Source of the DNA: Salminus brasiliensis
Taxonomy: Eukaryota > Chordata > Actinopteri > Characiformes > Bryconidae
Reading direction: 5' to 3'
Length of the DNA: 64,000 bases
NCBI RefSeq assembly: GCF_030463535.1
Contig: NC_132894.1
Coordinates: 30,079,125 to 30,143,124, forward strand
A model generated the notes under the pieces. The model saw only the letters and a list, made by a program, of their open reading frames with translations, did not search any database and was not told the DNA's origin. The position numbers and the translations under genes are program-made. This document shows, one piece after another, positions 51,437 through 64,000 of this stretch; positions within the stretch are counted from its first letter, which is position 1; each line of letters begins with the position of its first letter.

Positions 51437-52537
51437 CACAGTGATGCAGCACCAAGACTAATCAGGTCAAGAAGAAATATTTGATTTTAGCAAAAGAATC
51501 ATTTCGGTTTAATTTTTGCTCTGGGGAACGTTTCAGGAACAGTGATAGGTATTGTCAGTGTCAGGTATTGAGGAAAAACACTGCGTGAGAGACTCGCTCG
51601 GTAGCTCAGTGCGTGAGGGGATTTGAAACAAATCAATAGTCCAGAGCAGAACTATTCTGCTAGTAGATATTCTGTTTCAAAGCCTTTTAGCAAGTGAAGG
51701 TCAGTGGAAGTAGACCTGACCTTCTGTTTGGTCACAGTGAGTGAGGGGAGATTACAGTGTCAGCAATGGGGGGGTGGTGCTGAAAAGCAAAGCTGACACA
51801 GAACAGGACCAAAGCGAGGTGCAGGAAACACTCTGCAGATACCTCACACTTCCATTACCTGAGACAGGAGGCCAACATATCCAGGCAGTGACCGTCTGAT
51901 AAAGCAGAACATGGCGAGCATGTTGCGAAGGGTTCGTTTCTTACATGGTCATTGTGTTTGAGGTAAATCCCTGAGGGCAGTTAGGTGTGATTTGTATGGA
52001 TTCTGTACCAACCCAGGTTCATTTTGAGCCCGTTTACACCTGCTCACATGCGTTGGGATAGGGGCAGTTCATCACATTTGTAAAGGAATCAGATGTTCAG
52101 TTGATCCAGTTACTTCTTGTTCTGTCCGTTCCTCCTGCTCCTTTCCTCCACGATCTTCTGGGGTAGGACAGGAGCAGTAGGAAGGAGGAGGAGGAGGGGG
52201 GAGGACAGGAGTAGTAGTGAAAGTTCCTGGACGGACCCCCTGTATTTCGCGCCATCCATCCTTCAGTTTTGAAAAGAGACTCCTTCCCGGTGAGGAAAAG
52301 CTTCCCTACAACTTAATGCCAACTCCCTTGCTTCATAGTTGGACTTGCAGCTGTTGAGAAATTCAACATTTCTCAATGTTTCTATTAATATCTTTCCTGA
52401 ATCTGTGGAGCCCCTCCTTTAGATCACATCTCATAGGAAAATTATATGTTACGAGGCTGTGATGATGGGCTGAGAAACTTGTCTCTGCCTCTCATGTATT
52501 CATGTTCTGGTGGATATGTGCATCTGGCTATGTATTG

Positions 52538-52772
52538 CATTTGCATTTACATTTACATTTATGGCATTTAGCTGACGCTCTTATCCAGAGCAACGTTCAA
52601 GGTTACTCGTATTACAGAGGTGGGCCAATGTAGTGTTAGGAGTCTTGCCCAAGGACTCTTATTGGTGTAGCACAGCACAGTCACCCAGACCAGGAATCGA
52701 ACCCCAGTCTCCCACATGGTGTGGTAGCTCACTGGCGGGTAGTGATGTTATCTGTTGCGCCACACCAACCAC
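52538..52772 (-). repeat. tRNA-derived SINE, family 2
   Basis: Reverse complement of the copy at 27891: CATTTACATTTATGGCATTT tail, CTCTTATCCAGAGC, then the B box (GGAATCGAACC) and the head ending GCGCCACACCAACCACC. Full length. Confidence 0.9.
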
Positions 52773-52882
52773 CAATCTGACCGTTGGGCGCTCAAGAAAC
52801 CATTAAGGAGTTCCCCATCAGCTCAGAAATCCTTAATTCTTCATTCAGTCGACATCAGAGAGAGAGAAAGAGATTAAAATGG

Positions 52883-53025
<143 letters not shown>

Positions 53026-53029
53026 GTGT

Positions 53030-55860
53030 ATATATATCTGCACGGCGGTGTATTGTTATAAAAACCCTAAGCACTCCATCCCTTATACAGTAACAGTTCT
53101 GTAAGCTGAGAGAATGCCTCCCTGCGGCTCCTCAGGTGTTTCCCATTATCTCTTTGAAGGAGCATTGGCCCCATTTCTCGCCTGTCAGGCCGGGACCCCC
53201 CCAACACATTCTCCTAAGCTGCACTGTAATATGCTGCAGATCCCCCCAAAGTGTAAACATATTTACAGCCTTTCTATGTCTCCCAGCGGGCCACTGAGGT
53301 ATCTAACTATGGCCCTCCAGCAAACGTGGCTCAAGGTGAGGGCACGTACTGTATGCGCCTCTACCAAACAGCATCTGAAAGCCACTACGCCCATCTGAAA
53401 CCATATATAGCGTATTTATTGGGGGGGGGGTCTTCCTGGATGTAACAGAAACCTGTTGAGTGACAGACAGTCGATAATTCTTTCAGCGCGTGTTTCAGAG
53501 TCCTGACGACACAAAAGGAAAGCAATGAGAAAGTATGTCAGTAACACACACCCAGGATTTGCCACCTTTTGCCTTAATATATACTGTTACAGTACGAGGC
53601 CTGTAATGTGAGAGCGTGCTTTTGAGCCGGGCCAAAGACATCACAGCATGGCTGAGCATAAATAGCCCCTTGCACAAAGTCCTTGGCTTTGTGATGAGTG
53701 TCAGAAAAATGTCTCCATGTCTCCATTTCTGCAAAGAGAAAGAGGAACAGTGTAAAAGGGGACTCCTGGTTATGTGGAGCTAGAAGAGAAGGGTGAACGA
53801 TATATATCACACAATATGTATCAGGATGTAAAACAGACACAATGCTGTTAAAAAAATATATTTAAAAAACATTTTAAACTCCATAAAGATAAAATGAGAT
53901 AAATAAAATTAGATAATGGGATAATTGATTGAAAGCCAATCAGATGGTTGTTACTATGTAGTTTATACAGTTACTATTTTATACAGGAAGTGATGCAAAG
54001 AGTCCAAAATACCAGGTTGGCATCGCTCAGCTTGTCCAAAAATGCATGTGTAAAGCATGTCCTTCCAGGGTGGCTCAAAGCGTACCCCAGATGGCTTACA
54101 TTCTAGCTTCATCTCTCATGTGTTGCAGGTTGGTTTGGATCGTCTGGGGGTCCATGAGGAATGGTTTGCTCTCTATTTTACACTGAAGCCGCCCTCTGAC
54201 ACCATACTTCTGCCCTCTCAAACACTGCTTTAAAAGGTCCTTCATACATGATACAGATCTGCCATAACTGCACCAGACAGCTGCTTACCTCCGAGCACAA
54301 TGTCAACACTACAAGAACAGAAACCCCCTTGACCAGTGGGACGGTCCTTCAGCTCGTTTTCCATTCTTTTGTAATTACAGGGAAAGTGCTGTCTGTGGTC
54401 ATTTCTCCATCTGCTCGTGTAATGCTAGTGTACCAGACATAAGCTGAAGGTCGTTCCAAAGCCAAATGACAGGTGATGGGCTGTGGCTCCTAAGCTCACT
54501 CAGAAGCAGAAGGATTCCCATAGGCTACGGTTCTTCTTTCCACATGAGAACCCTTCAACTGTCAGGGATATATGAAGCAGACTGAACCTACAGGTCAAGT
54601 ACAAGAGCTGTAATATCAGGCCTCTGGGAAACAGTTTCAGGCTATGGCCGTGCCATTTCACCGTTTTTGAAGACGACACCTGGAGCACACATGTTCACAT
54701 TCAACACTAATAGCAGCAGTAAGTTTTAAAGATGGCTTACTTTTCATGTGATGTCCATTTCGATGGCACCCACTGCTTTCAGTCTTCATCTCTTACAATC
54801 TCTTATCAGTCCATCTTAAGCCTGTTCTACTGCCCTGCTCTCACTAGTGCTGCAGATGCCTACCTGTCAGGTGGCTCCCAAAAGGTCATTCATCCTCTTT
54901 AAATGACCTTTTCCTGAGGGGTCAGTTATTGAGGAGCTCCTGTCTTCCAGACCCACCCGATCCTGAGCATTCCTGGCATAGCAAAGAGGGTGTCGAGGCA
55001 TGACTGTTTCAGCACACGAACCAGGTGTACACTTCTGCTCAGGATTTGCAGACCCCTTTTAAGCTCATAATTAAAATTCAGTTCATTTAAAATTGATAAA
55101 AGATAACCGATGTACATTTAGATAGCATATGTCTGACAAAACTGAAAAGTGATTGTTATCTTATAAATGTCATTTTTTAGTTTTTAAGTTGATTTATTTA
55201 TAACTCTGAACTGTAAGTACAAACTATAGGACCATCAGTTGCCCATTTCTGTCAATTTTACCCCTTAAACAGCATAAAGCCCGTCAGTGGGCTAAAACGT
55301 CTATTACCAACGAATAGCCCCGCCAGTTTGCACAGAAGTCCCTGTAGTTACAGAGTAATAGGCCTTAGTGTGTAGTAAGCCTTGCTGTGTTAAAGTGTTA
55401 AAAGGGTCCTAGAATTGAATAAGGTGAGAGTTTGGGACATGAAAGGGAAACAGCTGTAAAATGGGCCAATTCCCAAACTGTTACATAACAGTCTCAGCTT
55501 TTTATATTTACGCCCCCAAAGTCAATATACACCCAGCACACTGCAGAAAGCCCCAGTCAAAGCTGAGGCGCAGTAAAACACAGCAGCCACTTCAGGAGAA
55601 AATGGGTTGCTATGAGAGCCGCACTACGAGCCCACCATAAAAGGAGAAACAGGGTTATTTTACTGAGGTAAAATAACAGGGTGGTAAATCGCTTCTTAAA
55701 CCACATCTGAGCCTTTTGTCCTCAAACCGAAATGTACACAAACACTACTTACACAACAAAGAACAACTTAGATTCTCAATAAAACCATACAAAGCCACTG
55801 TAGAGGTGAACACTGTAAGATGATTTGGCGACACTGAAGCCTTTTTTGGGCAACCATGAA
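53030..55860. other. intergenic DNA, no gene seen
   Basis: Only short chance reading frames without splice context or recognisable domains. A short poly(G) run lies at 53420-53430. The sequence is mostly unique. Confidence 0.6.
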
Positions 55861-56012
55861 TTGCATCAATGGGCCTTGGGTGCCCATGACCCTGTCAACG
55901 ATTCACAGGGATTTTGGTCTGGTGCTCTGCCCCAGTCATCTAGCCTTCACAACTGCTGTTGTCAAAGTGGCTTTCAACACATCACCATCAAGGACTGACT
56001 GATTATTGACTT
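55860..56012 (-). mobile_element. fragment of Tc1-like transposon, family A
   Basis: GCATCAATGGGCCTTGGGTG, then CCCATGACCCTGTC and CATCTAGCCTTCACAA match the copy at 20800 in the same orientation. Both ends are missing. Confidence 0.7.
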
Positions 56013-56439
56013 GCTTTATAATACGGTCAAAGAACTATTTAAAAATACTGCATCATATTTAGCCATATAATGATATATTTCTCAAATCTACAGATAAAGA
56101 ACCACATTTTAAACAAAAATTTCTTAATAAACCATTTCTTATGTTATTATACTAAATAATTTGGAAATATGTATTAATTATTTCTCAGTTAAATCTGGAT
56201 ACAGTGTAGATATCAAATATAAAGAAGTGATTATTGGTTTGAGTTGTAGTGACTCTTCTGTAAATTGTATTTTTTAATCTGATGATTCTTAAACACTATT
56301 TAAACTGAATTAAAATGTGGTAAATATGAGCCACGCCTTAAGGTTTTCTTAGTGTAACTGAAATGATCCTAAATTTATCCTAAAATGATCAAAATTTGCT
56401 GGACGAATGAATGTGTTCATTTTTTGTTAGTTTGGCTGA

Positions 56440-56468
56440 TTTTTTTTTTTGGGGGGGGGGGGGGGGTG
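56440..56468. repeat. poly(T)-poly(G) junction
   Basis: About 10 T followed directly by about 17 G. Confidence 0.8.
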
Positions 56469-56469
56469 T

Positions 56470-59400
56470 CATTGATTGTATTATTGTATGTGTGTATATT
56501 TATTCACAAAAACTGGAAAAAAAAATAAATGCACATCCAACCCTGAGAGCCCACCAAAGTCCTTATAGACAAGTCCTATAGACAAGCCTGTTCACATTGC
56601 CGCCATCTTTGCAACACTGATGGGCAGCTATTTCCAGTCATACAAGACCAGGCTTCTACCTCTGTGAATGGGGAGAGACCAAAATACTCAAAACTATTTT
56701 AAATCACAGATGAAATCTAGTAAATCTAGTAATCTAGTAAAAATGAATAGTTTGTACTGTTCAGCTTAAAAATGCACATTTTTTGGCTTGTTCTGGCTCC
56801 ACATCTCCACATCAAGGCAGGGGTTCCTCTATTTGCGGCATTACCAACAAGCTGATTGGCTCATAATGTTAAAAGACGGGATTTTATCTGTAAACAGACA
56901 CCATGTTAAGCGTTACGGGAACTACCATTCATATTTTAAACAGTGGCCGCTCTTCTCATCTGGTGCCTGCCTAGCCACTACGGGCTAATAAATACAATCA
57001 AATTAGCATTAGCTTAACTCTTAGATCTTTCCTATTTTCTCCTGCTCAAATTCAGAATTCAGTTATGGAAATGCTTTGGAATTTGCCAGCTAGCAGGACG
57101 GATACACAGGATACAACATTGTGAACTTGGTGAAACTGATGAGGCTTAAGGATGTTACACAATGTTACACAAAAAATCTAGAATTGAATCTAGATCTTGT
57201 GGGTGTGTGAAAGAATGTGGGGAGTTGTGTTAGCTTTGTGTTTTTGAGACTTATCAGTAGTGTCTGTCTCCTCTAGGTGTCAGCGAGGGGAACTGCAGTT
57301 TCACAATTTTGCTTTAATTGCAGAAACGTGCAGAAAAATGGCACATAAAACCTCATCACGATACATTTATCCAGTATTATAAACTGGTCTGTAACTTTGG
57401 TTGGGGTTGAAAATTGTCTAGAGGCAGTTTCACATTACACATTGCCCATTTACAACCATCTTTTTCATTTTATGATTGGCTCATGAATAATGTACTGAGC
57501 TCTGTTCGCTCTGATTGGCTGGTTTACAGCCAAGCACCATGATGGCTCAAAAACAGATCGATATAGGTGTGTCCGAAATAGCTGTGCCCTATTAGTGCAC
57601 TACTTAAGGCTTCTGCCATTTTGTTGTGGTGTTCGAAAACGTAGTGCAGATTTTTCAGTGCTCTGTAACAATCCCACAATGCACCACAATATATATAGTA
57701 AACAAACGATATACCCTATTGGACATGGAATACCCATAATTCATCGCGTTGTTTGGTTTAAAGATACTAATTATTTTTTGTAATTATTCCAGCCAATGCC
57801 GAAAAGTAAAGTCTTACCGAAAGTGTAGCTATCCTCCATGACTAGCTGAACAGCCTCATCAGAAATGCTTCACGGCTCGGGTTATCTTTTAGCCTAGCAC
57901 ATATACTCTTGTGCTGCACAGATACAAAGTACAACAAGTTTGGATTAGTGAACTTGAAAAAAACTACTTTCTCTCTTACAAAAAGCTTAAAACGTAATTC
58001 CAGGACACAACAACAGTAGTATTTAAAAATATATAACAGCTGGGAGTTTTCTTCTCAGCCAATACCACACTAAGATTGGCGCAAAATGCGTTCTGGGATG
58101 TTTGGCTGTCCCAAGTCCACACAAATCTACTCTTGATGAATTCTCGATTACACTGCAGCGCAAGAACACATCTGGGCATTTGGACTGTACTTGGGCTGTG
58201 ACTGATGACGTTTCACAAGTCCACACAAGCACAGACAAAAACACAAGATGAGAATCGGCTACTGTCTCATACTCCCAGAATTTGACCTCAGCGTGTTACT
58301 GTTGTGCTATTGTAGACCATAGAGCAAGAACACTGGTGTATCTAGCCAAAATTTGTCTTTCAAAGTCCAGACTTTGAAAGAGGTTTGGAGGAGGTTTTAC
58401 TAGTCTTTGGTAACACAGCAGTGGATGAGGTTCCCAGTATGTTGGTTCCATGTACCAAACTATTTATTCAACTACATCCTTAAAAAAAATAAGGGTGCTT
58501 CAAAGGGTTCTTTGAGCGATACCAAAAAAACAACAAAAAACTCACTTTTGGTACCATTAGGAACCATATTTATAACCAGAAAAAGGTTCCTCTATGGCAT
58601 CGTCCCAAAAAACATTTGAAGAACCATTTTAACAAAGTATGACGAGATAAATACGATTCTCCATTACAGGACTTCTTTAACAAGTACTATAGAGTTCACT
58701 CTTACGCTCATTTAAGAGAATCTCATTCCTCAAATCACATGTTGTGTCAGTAAAGTACAGGAGAACATGTTCATACTGTAATTGGCTCATTAATATTGAA
58801 GTATAACTTGGTTTTTATGTTCTCTGCTGCTACACGAATCCACTAAAAATGTATGCCTCTACGCGGTGTCTGGATGTTACATATTGAGGCAGACTTTAAT
58901 TGGTTTTGCTCATCTATAATCCACCAGCAGCTGAGCCCAGGGCACAGCAGCAGTCCACGGAGCTCCCCTGAGCTTCATGGATCAATGAGCAGTGGCCAGT
59001 CTAGACTCTGACCACTCTAAAGTGACTGACACACGCCCTGCTGCTGCTGCTGCCTCCTTCATCCCAGCACTACTGAGTAGAATGGCAAGCTAGACAGGAT
59101 AAGCGAAGCGCTTTTTGGCAGGGCCATATTTCAGACTGCGCCACTTGAAAAACGGCCTGCAAAAAAATAACCTGAGCGACCATTCCGACCACAGGAGGAT
59201 GAAAAAGCACTCCAGTGTTTTATTAGACCGCACATCTTTCTACCTAAAGCAACACTTAAGGCCTTTTACAATTTTCCGAAGACCCAGAGTATTTTCCCGG
59301 AGCTGCTGCCACACCACGACTCCCTCAAAAGTCTGACCAGGGAATTATTTATGAATTATTCATCCAGTCTCTCTAAAGTCCATTAAGTCGACTGCAGCCA

Positions 59401-61570
59401 GGAAGCCGTGTGCATGTCCTGAGGGAGACTGACCTGCCTGAGGAGGCAGCAGAACAGAAAGCTTTACGGACGGCACGGAGAAACGGCAATTACAGAAGCA
59501 GCCAACTGTTTTCCTTATGTTAAATAATGACAACCAGCTCTTTTACAGCACTGCGTGGGTCAGAAACATATGCATGACAATTACAACAGCTTCCCCACAC
59601 GCCTGCCTACGCACATGTGCCCCTACTTCATGCTGCATAGGTGATGGGCTACAGAAGAGTCTTGTCTGAGGCTGCAGTCAAATGTAGTCAATCAGCCAAG
59701 ACGTGTTTGGTGTCTGAATCAGAGCTCATCAGCCATGCAAGCTTACGGTCACTCATTAGCATCTTGGCTAAATCAATGCAGACCCTTTTTTTAATGTTTT
59801 GCTTGTTTTCATAGGTGATGGTACGTCCATTACCAGTTTGCTACACTAGCCTCGCAGCTCCAGTGCAAAACCAAAGGATCTTGGCTGACTGACTGCATTT
59901 GAGACGAAGGGAACATGGTGTTATTGGATTTTTTGGCTGCGTTAAGGTGACCAATTGGTGGATCTGCTTCTTGTCTTGGTTACTCAGCTGCTGAGCCAAG
60001 AACAGCAATCTGCTTAACGATCATTTCCCAGTACTTGGTGCTGCACTCTAACAAATATCTGCAAAAATCAACATATTTCTAAGTTATGTCCGAAGCTATT
60101 CACGTCATATCCCCTACATGTCAAACTCCAGACTTCAATCGCTTCATCTTATAAACGCTTCGAATAACCAACATTTAGATTTATTATTTTATATCGTAGG
60201 ACACTGTTTTAGACAAATATTAATGATAGTTTCTTTTTAAGGATCTGACAGATAGTTACAAATATCTCAGTATGTTAACAGATACTGATATAGATATAAT
60301 AGATATTTTTTTAAAGCAACACTTAATTACTTTAATATTTCTACTCACATTTGAATCAGCTTTGTTGCACCTGTTTTAAGCTGTTGTTCTGTGGCCTGGT
60401 ATGGTAAGCTTAGCATGATTAACATGAACAGACTCAATAGCTTTGTTAGGGTAGCAGGTAAAATAATTGGAGTACACCAGATCCAGCTCTGTGACATATA
60501 TTGTATAGCCAAAGCTATTGTGACCAGCCCAAACCCTCCCTTGTTATCAGTGTTTGAACAACTTCCATTAGACCAGAGGTTTGGGGCACTGTCTGGAAGA
60601 ACTAAACACTGTTGGTGGTCCTTGTCAAGTCAAGCAACTACTCATCAGTACATTAGTGTTTATAATTTTATGTCAAACAGGGGTGCTGTTGGGGTACTTT
60701 GTATTAATCGATTTTAGTCAAATGCTGGTTTACAGTGTGTCCTTCTGTTTAGTTCATACAGGGGATGACTTGTATGGCCAGTAAACCACTTTTATGATTT
60801 TATTTTTGTTTGTTTAGATAGTGGTTCAGATAGTTTAAAACATTTGCATTTAGTTAAACTAGTCAAAGCTGGAAGAGTCAGACTGCAGGACAGACTTAAG
60901 GAGATTTTGTAGAGAGCCATTAAAACAAGACCACATAATGCCCCACTTATTTCATTTATGAGCTCTTAATATTGGGACTTTTTCAAAGAAAACAACGACA
61001 ACAGTCTTTATATGTACATAACAGTGCTGATGGGAAGGTTTATTCACTATAGAGGGGAAATGTTTATATACTCTTATTTTTATATGCAGTCATACAGTAT
61101 TAAATGTAGTCATTTTTAAAACCAACAACCATCCTGTAAGTATCAGACATTCAAAATGACATCTTTTCATAGTTTAAGCCCTGAAAACAGCACAGCTGTG
61201 CTTCAGTGTATAGTTTCATACAGGCTTTATCTGTTTATATGAAATGCGTACACAGTATAACGTGCAAATTCAGAGATGTGTAAATTGTGCAGGTTTAGGA
61301 TAGAGTGTACAGCAGTGCAGTGATATCCAGGAAAGAAAATTAAAAATGAGTAAGAAGCTTGCATCTCCTTTCCTCCGGTAAAAGTGTAATGCTGATTGTT
61401 TTTGGACATGTGATTCAGTATTGTATTGCTAAGTTCTCTGCATGAACCGACGGCTGAACTGGCTGAATTACATATTTGGTATTGCTGTAATTCAGGATTG
61501 TGGTCTGTGTCCTGAGAGTAGGCGGTAAGTCCAGTTTGTACGGATCAGATCAGCTAAATCAAAATACTCA
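56470..61570. other. intergenic DNA with scattered repeat fragments
   Basis: No coding exon was recognised. It includes a GTGTCCGAAATAGC-type repeat end at about 57569, an AAAGGTTC-type dispersed repeat at 58480-58640, and a unique repeat-free block at 58900-59530. A minus-strand AATAAA at 61044-61039 could serve the downstream end of the gramd2a transcript. Confidence 0.5.
58480..58640. repeat. AAAGGTTCT-type dispersed repeat
   Basis: Contains GGGTGCTTCAAAGGGTTCTT, TTTTGGTACCATTAGGAACC and GAAGAACCATTTTAAC, phrases shared with the repeats at 40570 and 42250. Confidence 0.6.
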
Positions 61571-61571
61571 C

Positions 61572-61656
61572 TTGCCTGAGAGAGAAACTGAATGTAGCAC
61601 AGTAAACCAAGCATTTGAGACAGTGAATCTCCTCCACATTCACATATGAGGTGTAT
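61572..61656 (-). other. possible additional minus-strand exon
   Basis: An 85-nt segment between a pyrimidine-rich acceptor (ttgactgcttacag) and a strong donor (CAA|GTGAGTATT). If joined to the segment at 61936-62071 in its open frame it soon reaches a stop (codons NTPHM then TGA). A minus-strand AATAAA lies further on at 61044-61039. No transcript evidence is available. Confidence 0.25.
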
Positions 61657-61935
61657 CTGTAAGCAGTCAAGATTAAAGATTAGCAAACAAATATGAACAT
61701 ACACATGGCCATGGTCTGCATGTCCTTTTTCACGGATGAAAAGTACGTCCTTTAACAAGTAAGTAATGTGCTCTGGCCACTGGCCCTTTCCTAAATATCA
61801 GGTAGTTTCTGGTGTTTCCCATTTTGTATGTTAGGTAACCTCAGTCCAGTGTTCTGAATCCAGTGCTGCATCCTCACATCTTCTGCTGTCCAGCAGCACA
61901 GAATGGCTTGCATCACTGCATGCTGCGCTACTTAC

Positions 61936-62071
61936 TGTCTTCATTCATTCGTTTAATCAACCCCACAAGCTGAGGGGTCCTCTGCTTCACCAAAGCAATA
62001 AATAAAGAGTCAGTTTGCATAGTCTTCAGGTGGCCAGTGAATGGGAAGGCTGCCCTTTCAGTCTCAGTTAC
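61936..62071 (-). other. possible further 3' exon of gramd2a (UTR or alternative C-terminus)
   Basis: A 136-nt segment bounded by an acceptor (tgtttacacag) and a perfect donor (ACA|GTAAGT). One frame is open throughout, reading VTETERAAFPFTGHLKTMQ and on to LVGLIKRMNED, but the upstream exon joins it in a different phase (AG|G TAA, an immediate stop). An alternative acceptor 17 nt further on (GAAAG, exon from 62054) would restore the frame. I do not recognise the peptide. It could be a spliced 3' UTR, an alternative C-terminus or chance. Confidence 0.3.
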
Positions 62072-62245
62072 CTGTGTAAACAGACAGTGGGTGAGGGGTT
62101 ATCACCAGAGGTGCTGATCTATTACTTCATGATAAAAAAAAGTCTGAAAAAAATTATTTCAATAAATTAATTACTGAATTCATTTTGTTAGGTTGAAGGT
62201 TGAAGTTTTTTTAATGAGGGTCTGAACTGAATGAAAACTGTGCAT

Positions 62246-62264
62246 ACATACATACATACATATA
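62246..62264. repeat. CATA microsatellite
   Basis: Four to five CATA units. Confidence 0.75.
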
Positions 62265-62427
62265 ATAAGCAATAAGACTAACTAGTCTAGTAGAACTTGT
62301 TTTGAAGTACAAAAATGTCATTTATTTTTTTAATTCAATAAATATAATTATCAGTTACTGTTAACCACCTCGATGTTTTATAATGATGCATCCCTATTTA
62401 CTATGGAGTGTGTGATGTGGTGGTCTC

Positions 62428-62539
62428 TCACCTCTCTCGCAGGGGGAGTGCTGTGTTGCTGCTGAGGAAGGAGAGCTGCTGTTCGAGACTACACACACGG
62501 AAAGCCAGGTAACAGGAAGACAGGATAAGGAGGATAATT
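62428..62539 (-). CDS. gramd2a: GRAMD2A-like, C-terminal coding exon with membrane segment
   Basis: The acceptor (tctgttctgcag, exon from 62539) joins in frame with the previous exon and gives LIILLILSSCYLAFRVCSLE followed by a short polar tail ending LPLRER. This is a single C-terminal membrane anchor, with the family pattern SSxYLAFR..LEQQL. Reading straight on gives the stop TGA at 62430-62428. A donor (GAGAG|GTGAGAG) also exists at 62432/62431; if it is used, the next exon begins with G-TAA, so the protein would end at the same residue. The coordinates given assume read-through. Confidence 0.8.
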
Positions 62540-63726
62540 CTGCAGAACAGAGCAGATGGTCATGTACAGAAAATCTACCCATAGAAAACAACATTGCTCA
62601 TATGTCCAGAGGTCATACACTGATGTTTAGCTGCTCTTTTCTGTGTTTTCGCTTGGCTTGATATGCCATCAAGATGCCAAACCACACATCCAGTGACAGA
62701 GTGGGTTGAGGAGTGAGGATGTTTAGGTGAGGTGAACACCACTGAGAACTTGTGGGACTGTTTTGGGAAATGTTTGGAGAAGAGAAATCCAAGCACTAGA
62801 GGAGGTCTGTGGAGAACTATGACAAAGTAGTGTGGGGTTGTCATGAAGATCAGAAGAGGACCTACTAACAGACTGCCTTAAACCAGTTTATACATTACTA
62901 TACTATACTAATAAAGGACTATAAGAGGGACTGTATGAAATTCAAAAGTGCATAAATACTGGTCAAGATTTTTTCTCATGAAACTACTGTACCATTTAAA
63001 AGACAATTTTCAATAATACAAATCTTTTGTAATAAAATAAATATATAGATTGTTTGTTAATGTGTTTTTAGATGTAGATTAAGTGTTTATTAACAATGAA
63101 TATATATAATCATTGTTACTCCTATGTGTATACAGGAGGTAAATTACAGATTTATCCATATTTATAAAAAAAATTGAAATACCTTTCATAAGAAATCATT
63201 TAAAAATAAATTATTATAAAATTAATAGCAAGAATCTCTCATTTGAAAAGAGGTATGTATATCTAAACTTGAACAAGAAAGTACTAAATTGTTGAAATTA
63301 CATTATTATTTACCATATCACATCTTTTAATGACATTTTTGTTTTTCTTAAAAAGGCATGGAAAATTTACTGAGACACCCAAAATAACGTGTCCATTTTA
63401 AAAAGTACAAAGAGATCTGCTCTAAACCTGCAAACTGACACTGTGATGAAAGTGCCACTGGTGTCCACTAGATGGCAGTGTTGAAAGGCACACAATCCTT
63501 TAAAAGCTATACAGCGTCTCCTCAGAGACTCTTTAAAAGCTTGTGAACAATTACACAAGAATAAGAAATAATTGCTAACATGCATGCAAAGCATACTTTA
63601 TTAGCACGCATAATGTGTAGTTCAGGCATTTGGAAAGTAAAAGTACCTTATATCTGTTTAAAAGGATGAGAAAAGCCCATTACTACTATGTGCACGCACA
63701 ATAGACAGAGAGAGAGCCAAACTCAC

Positions 63727-63820
63727 AGCAGGATGAAGAACTTCAGCAGCTGGTACTCCATCTGGCCCAGTTCAGGTACTGGCTCTGTGAGGAGGATCTT
63801 CTCAGTCTCTAGACTTCTCT
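63727..63820 (-). CDS. gramd2a: GRAMD2A-like, penultimate coding exon (partial gene)
   Basis: A 94-nt exon bounded by an acceptor (ttatttgtgtag) and a perfect donor (CT|GTGAGT). It reads RSLETEKILLTEPVPELGQ and then MEYQLLKFFIL, entering a hydrophobic segment that continues in the exon at 62539. GRAMD2A is an ER-anchored GRAM-domain protein that localises to ER-plasma membrane contact sites. The match to the human C-terminal region (YRLLKVFFVL... as I remember it) and the position next to senp8 support the call. The GRAM domain lies beyond base 64000. Confidence 0.8.
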
Positions 63821-64000
63821 CTACACAAATAACACACACAAATAGCATGAGATAAAGACTGAACAAAAACCGAACCTTATTTCTCGTTTAATGAGATAAC
63901 AAAATATATCGCTGCTGCCCAATGAAAAACATGCATCTTTATGTGTGTCCGTTTTTATTTTTTCTCCATGGTTTGAACCCTGTAGCTGTTCTGTGCACTG

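Overview
The window looks like a teleost fish chromosome segment: vertebrate genes broken by introns with GT-AG splice sites, long introns and intergenic DNA full of CA/GA/TA microsatellites, tRNA-derived SINEs, and decayed Tc1-like transposons typical of ray-finned fish. The SINE families resemble ones I associate with characiform or other ostariophysan fish, but that is recollection, not proof. No bacterial, plasmid or phage features were seen.

Three protein genes are supported. (1) The 5' part of myo9a (unconventional myosin IXa, a RhoGAP myosin) runs on the minus strand. Its first coding exon is at 18345-19187, a likely non-coding first exon ends at 45678, and the rest of the gene lies to the left of base 1. 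Bases 1-18344 and 19263-45677 are therefore myo9a introns. (2) senp8 (NEDD8-specific protease DEN1/NEDP1) is complete on the plus strand, with its whole coding sequence in one exon at 47343-47975. (3) The 3' end of a gramd2a-like gene (GRAM-domain ER membrane protein) is on the minus strand, with exons at 63727-63820 and 62428-62539 encoding the C-terminal membrane segment; the rest lies beyond base 64000. The order and orientation myo9a(-) senp8(+) gramd2a(-) matches the human 15q23 arrangement as I know it, and supports all three calls. myo9a and senp8 are head to head and share a CpG-rich bidirectional promoter around 45.7-46.3 kb.

Layout: 1-18.3 kb, myo9a intron with microsatellites, two copies of a tRNA-SINE and two Tc1-like remnants; 18.3-19.3 kb, myo9a coding exon; 19.3-45.7 kb, long first intron with nested transposons, a TTGCTAGG-type minisatellite, a near-perfect hairpin, a 950-bp GACA/GATA satellite and further SINEs; 45.7-46.8 kb, shared promoter with a palindromic element and GCTAGC-rich DNA; 47.3-48.0 kb, senp8; 48.6-49.5 kb, dead Tc1 transposon; 49.5-61.5 kb, intergenic DNA with SINEs, Tc1 scraps and a large TA tract; 61.5-64 kb, gramd2a 3' end.

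I did not find a clearly novel multi-gene system. The most worthwhile observations are a chain of three tiny uORFs leading by stop/start overlap into the myo9a start codon, a palindromic mobile element inside the shared promoter, a gramd2a C-terminus that is the same whether or not the last splice occurs, and a 41-bp-arm hairpin in the myo9a intron.
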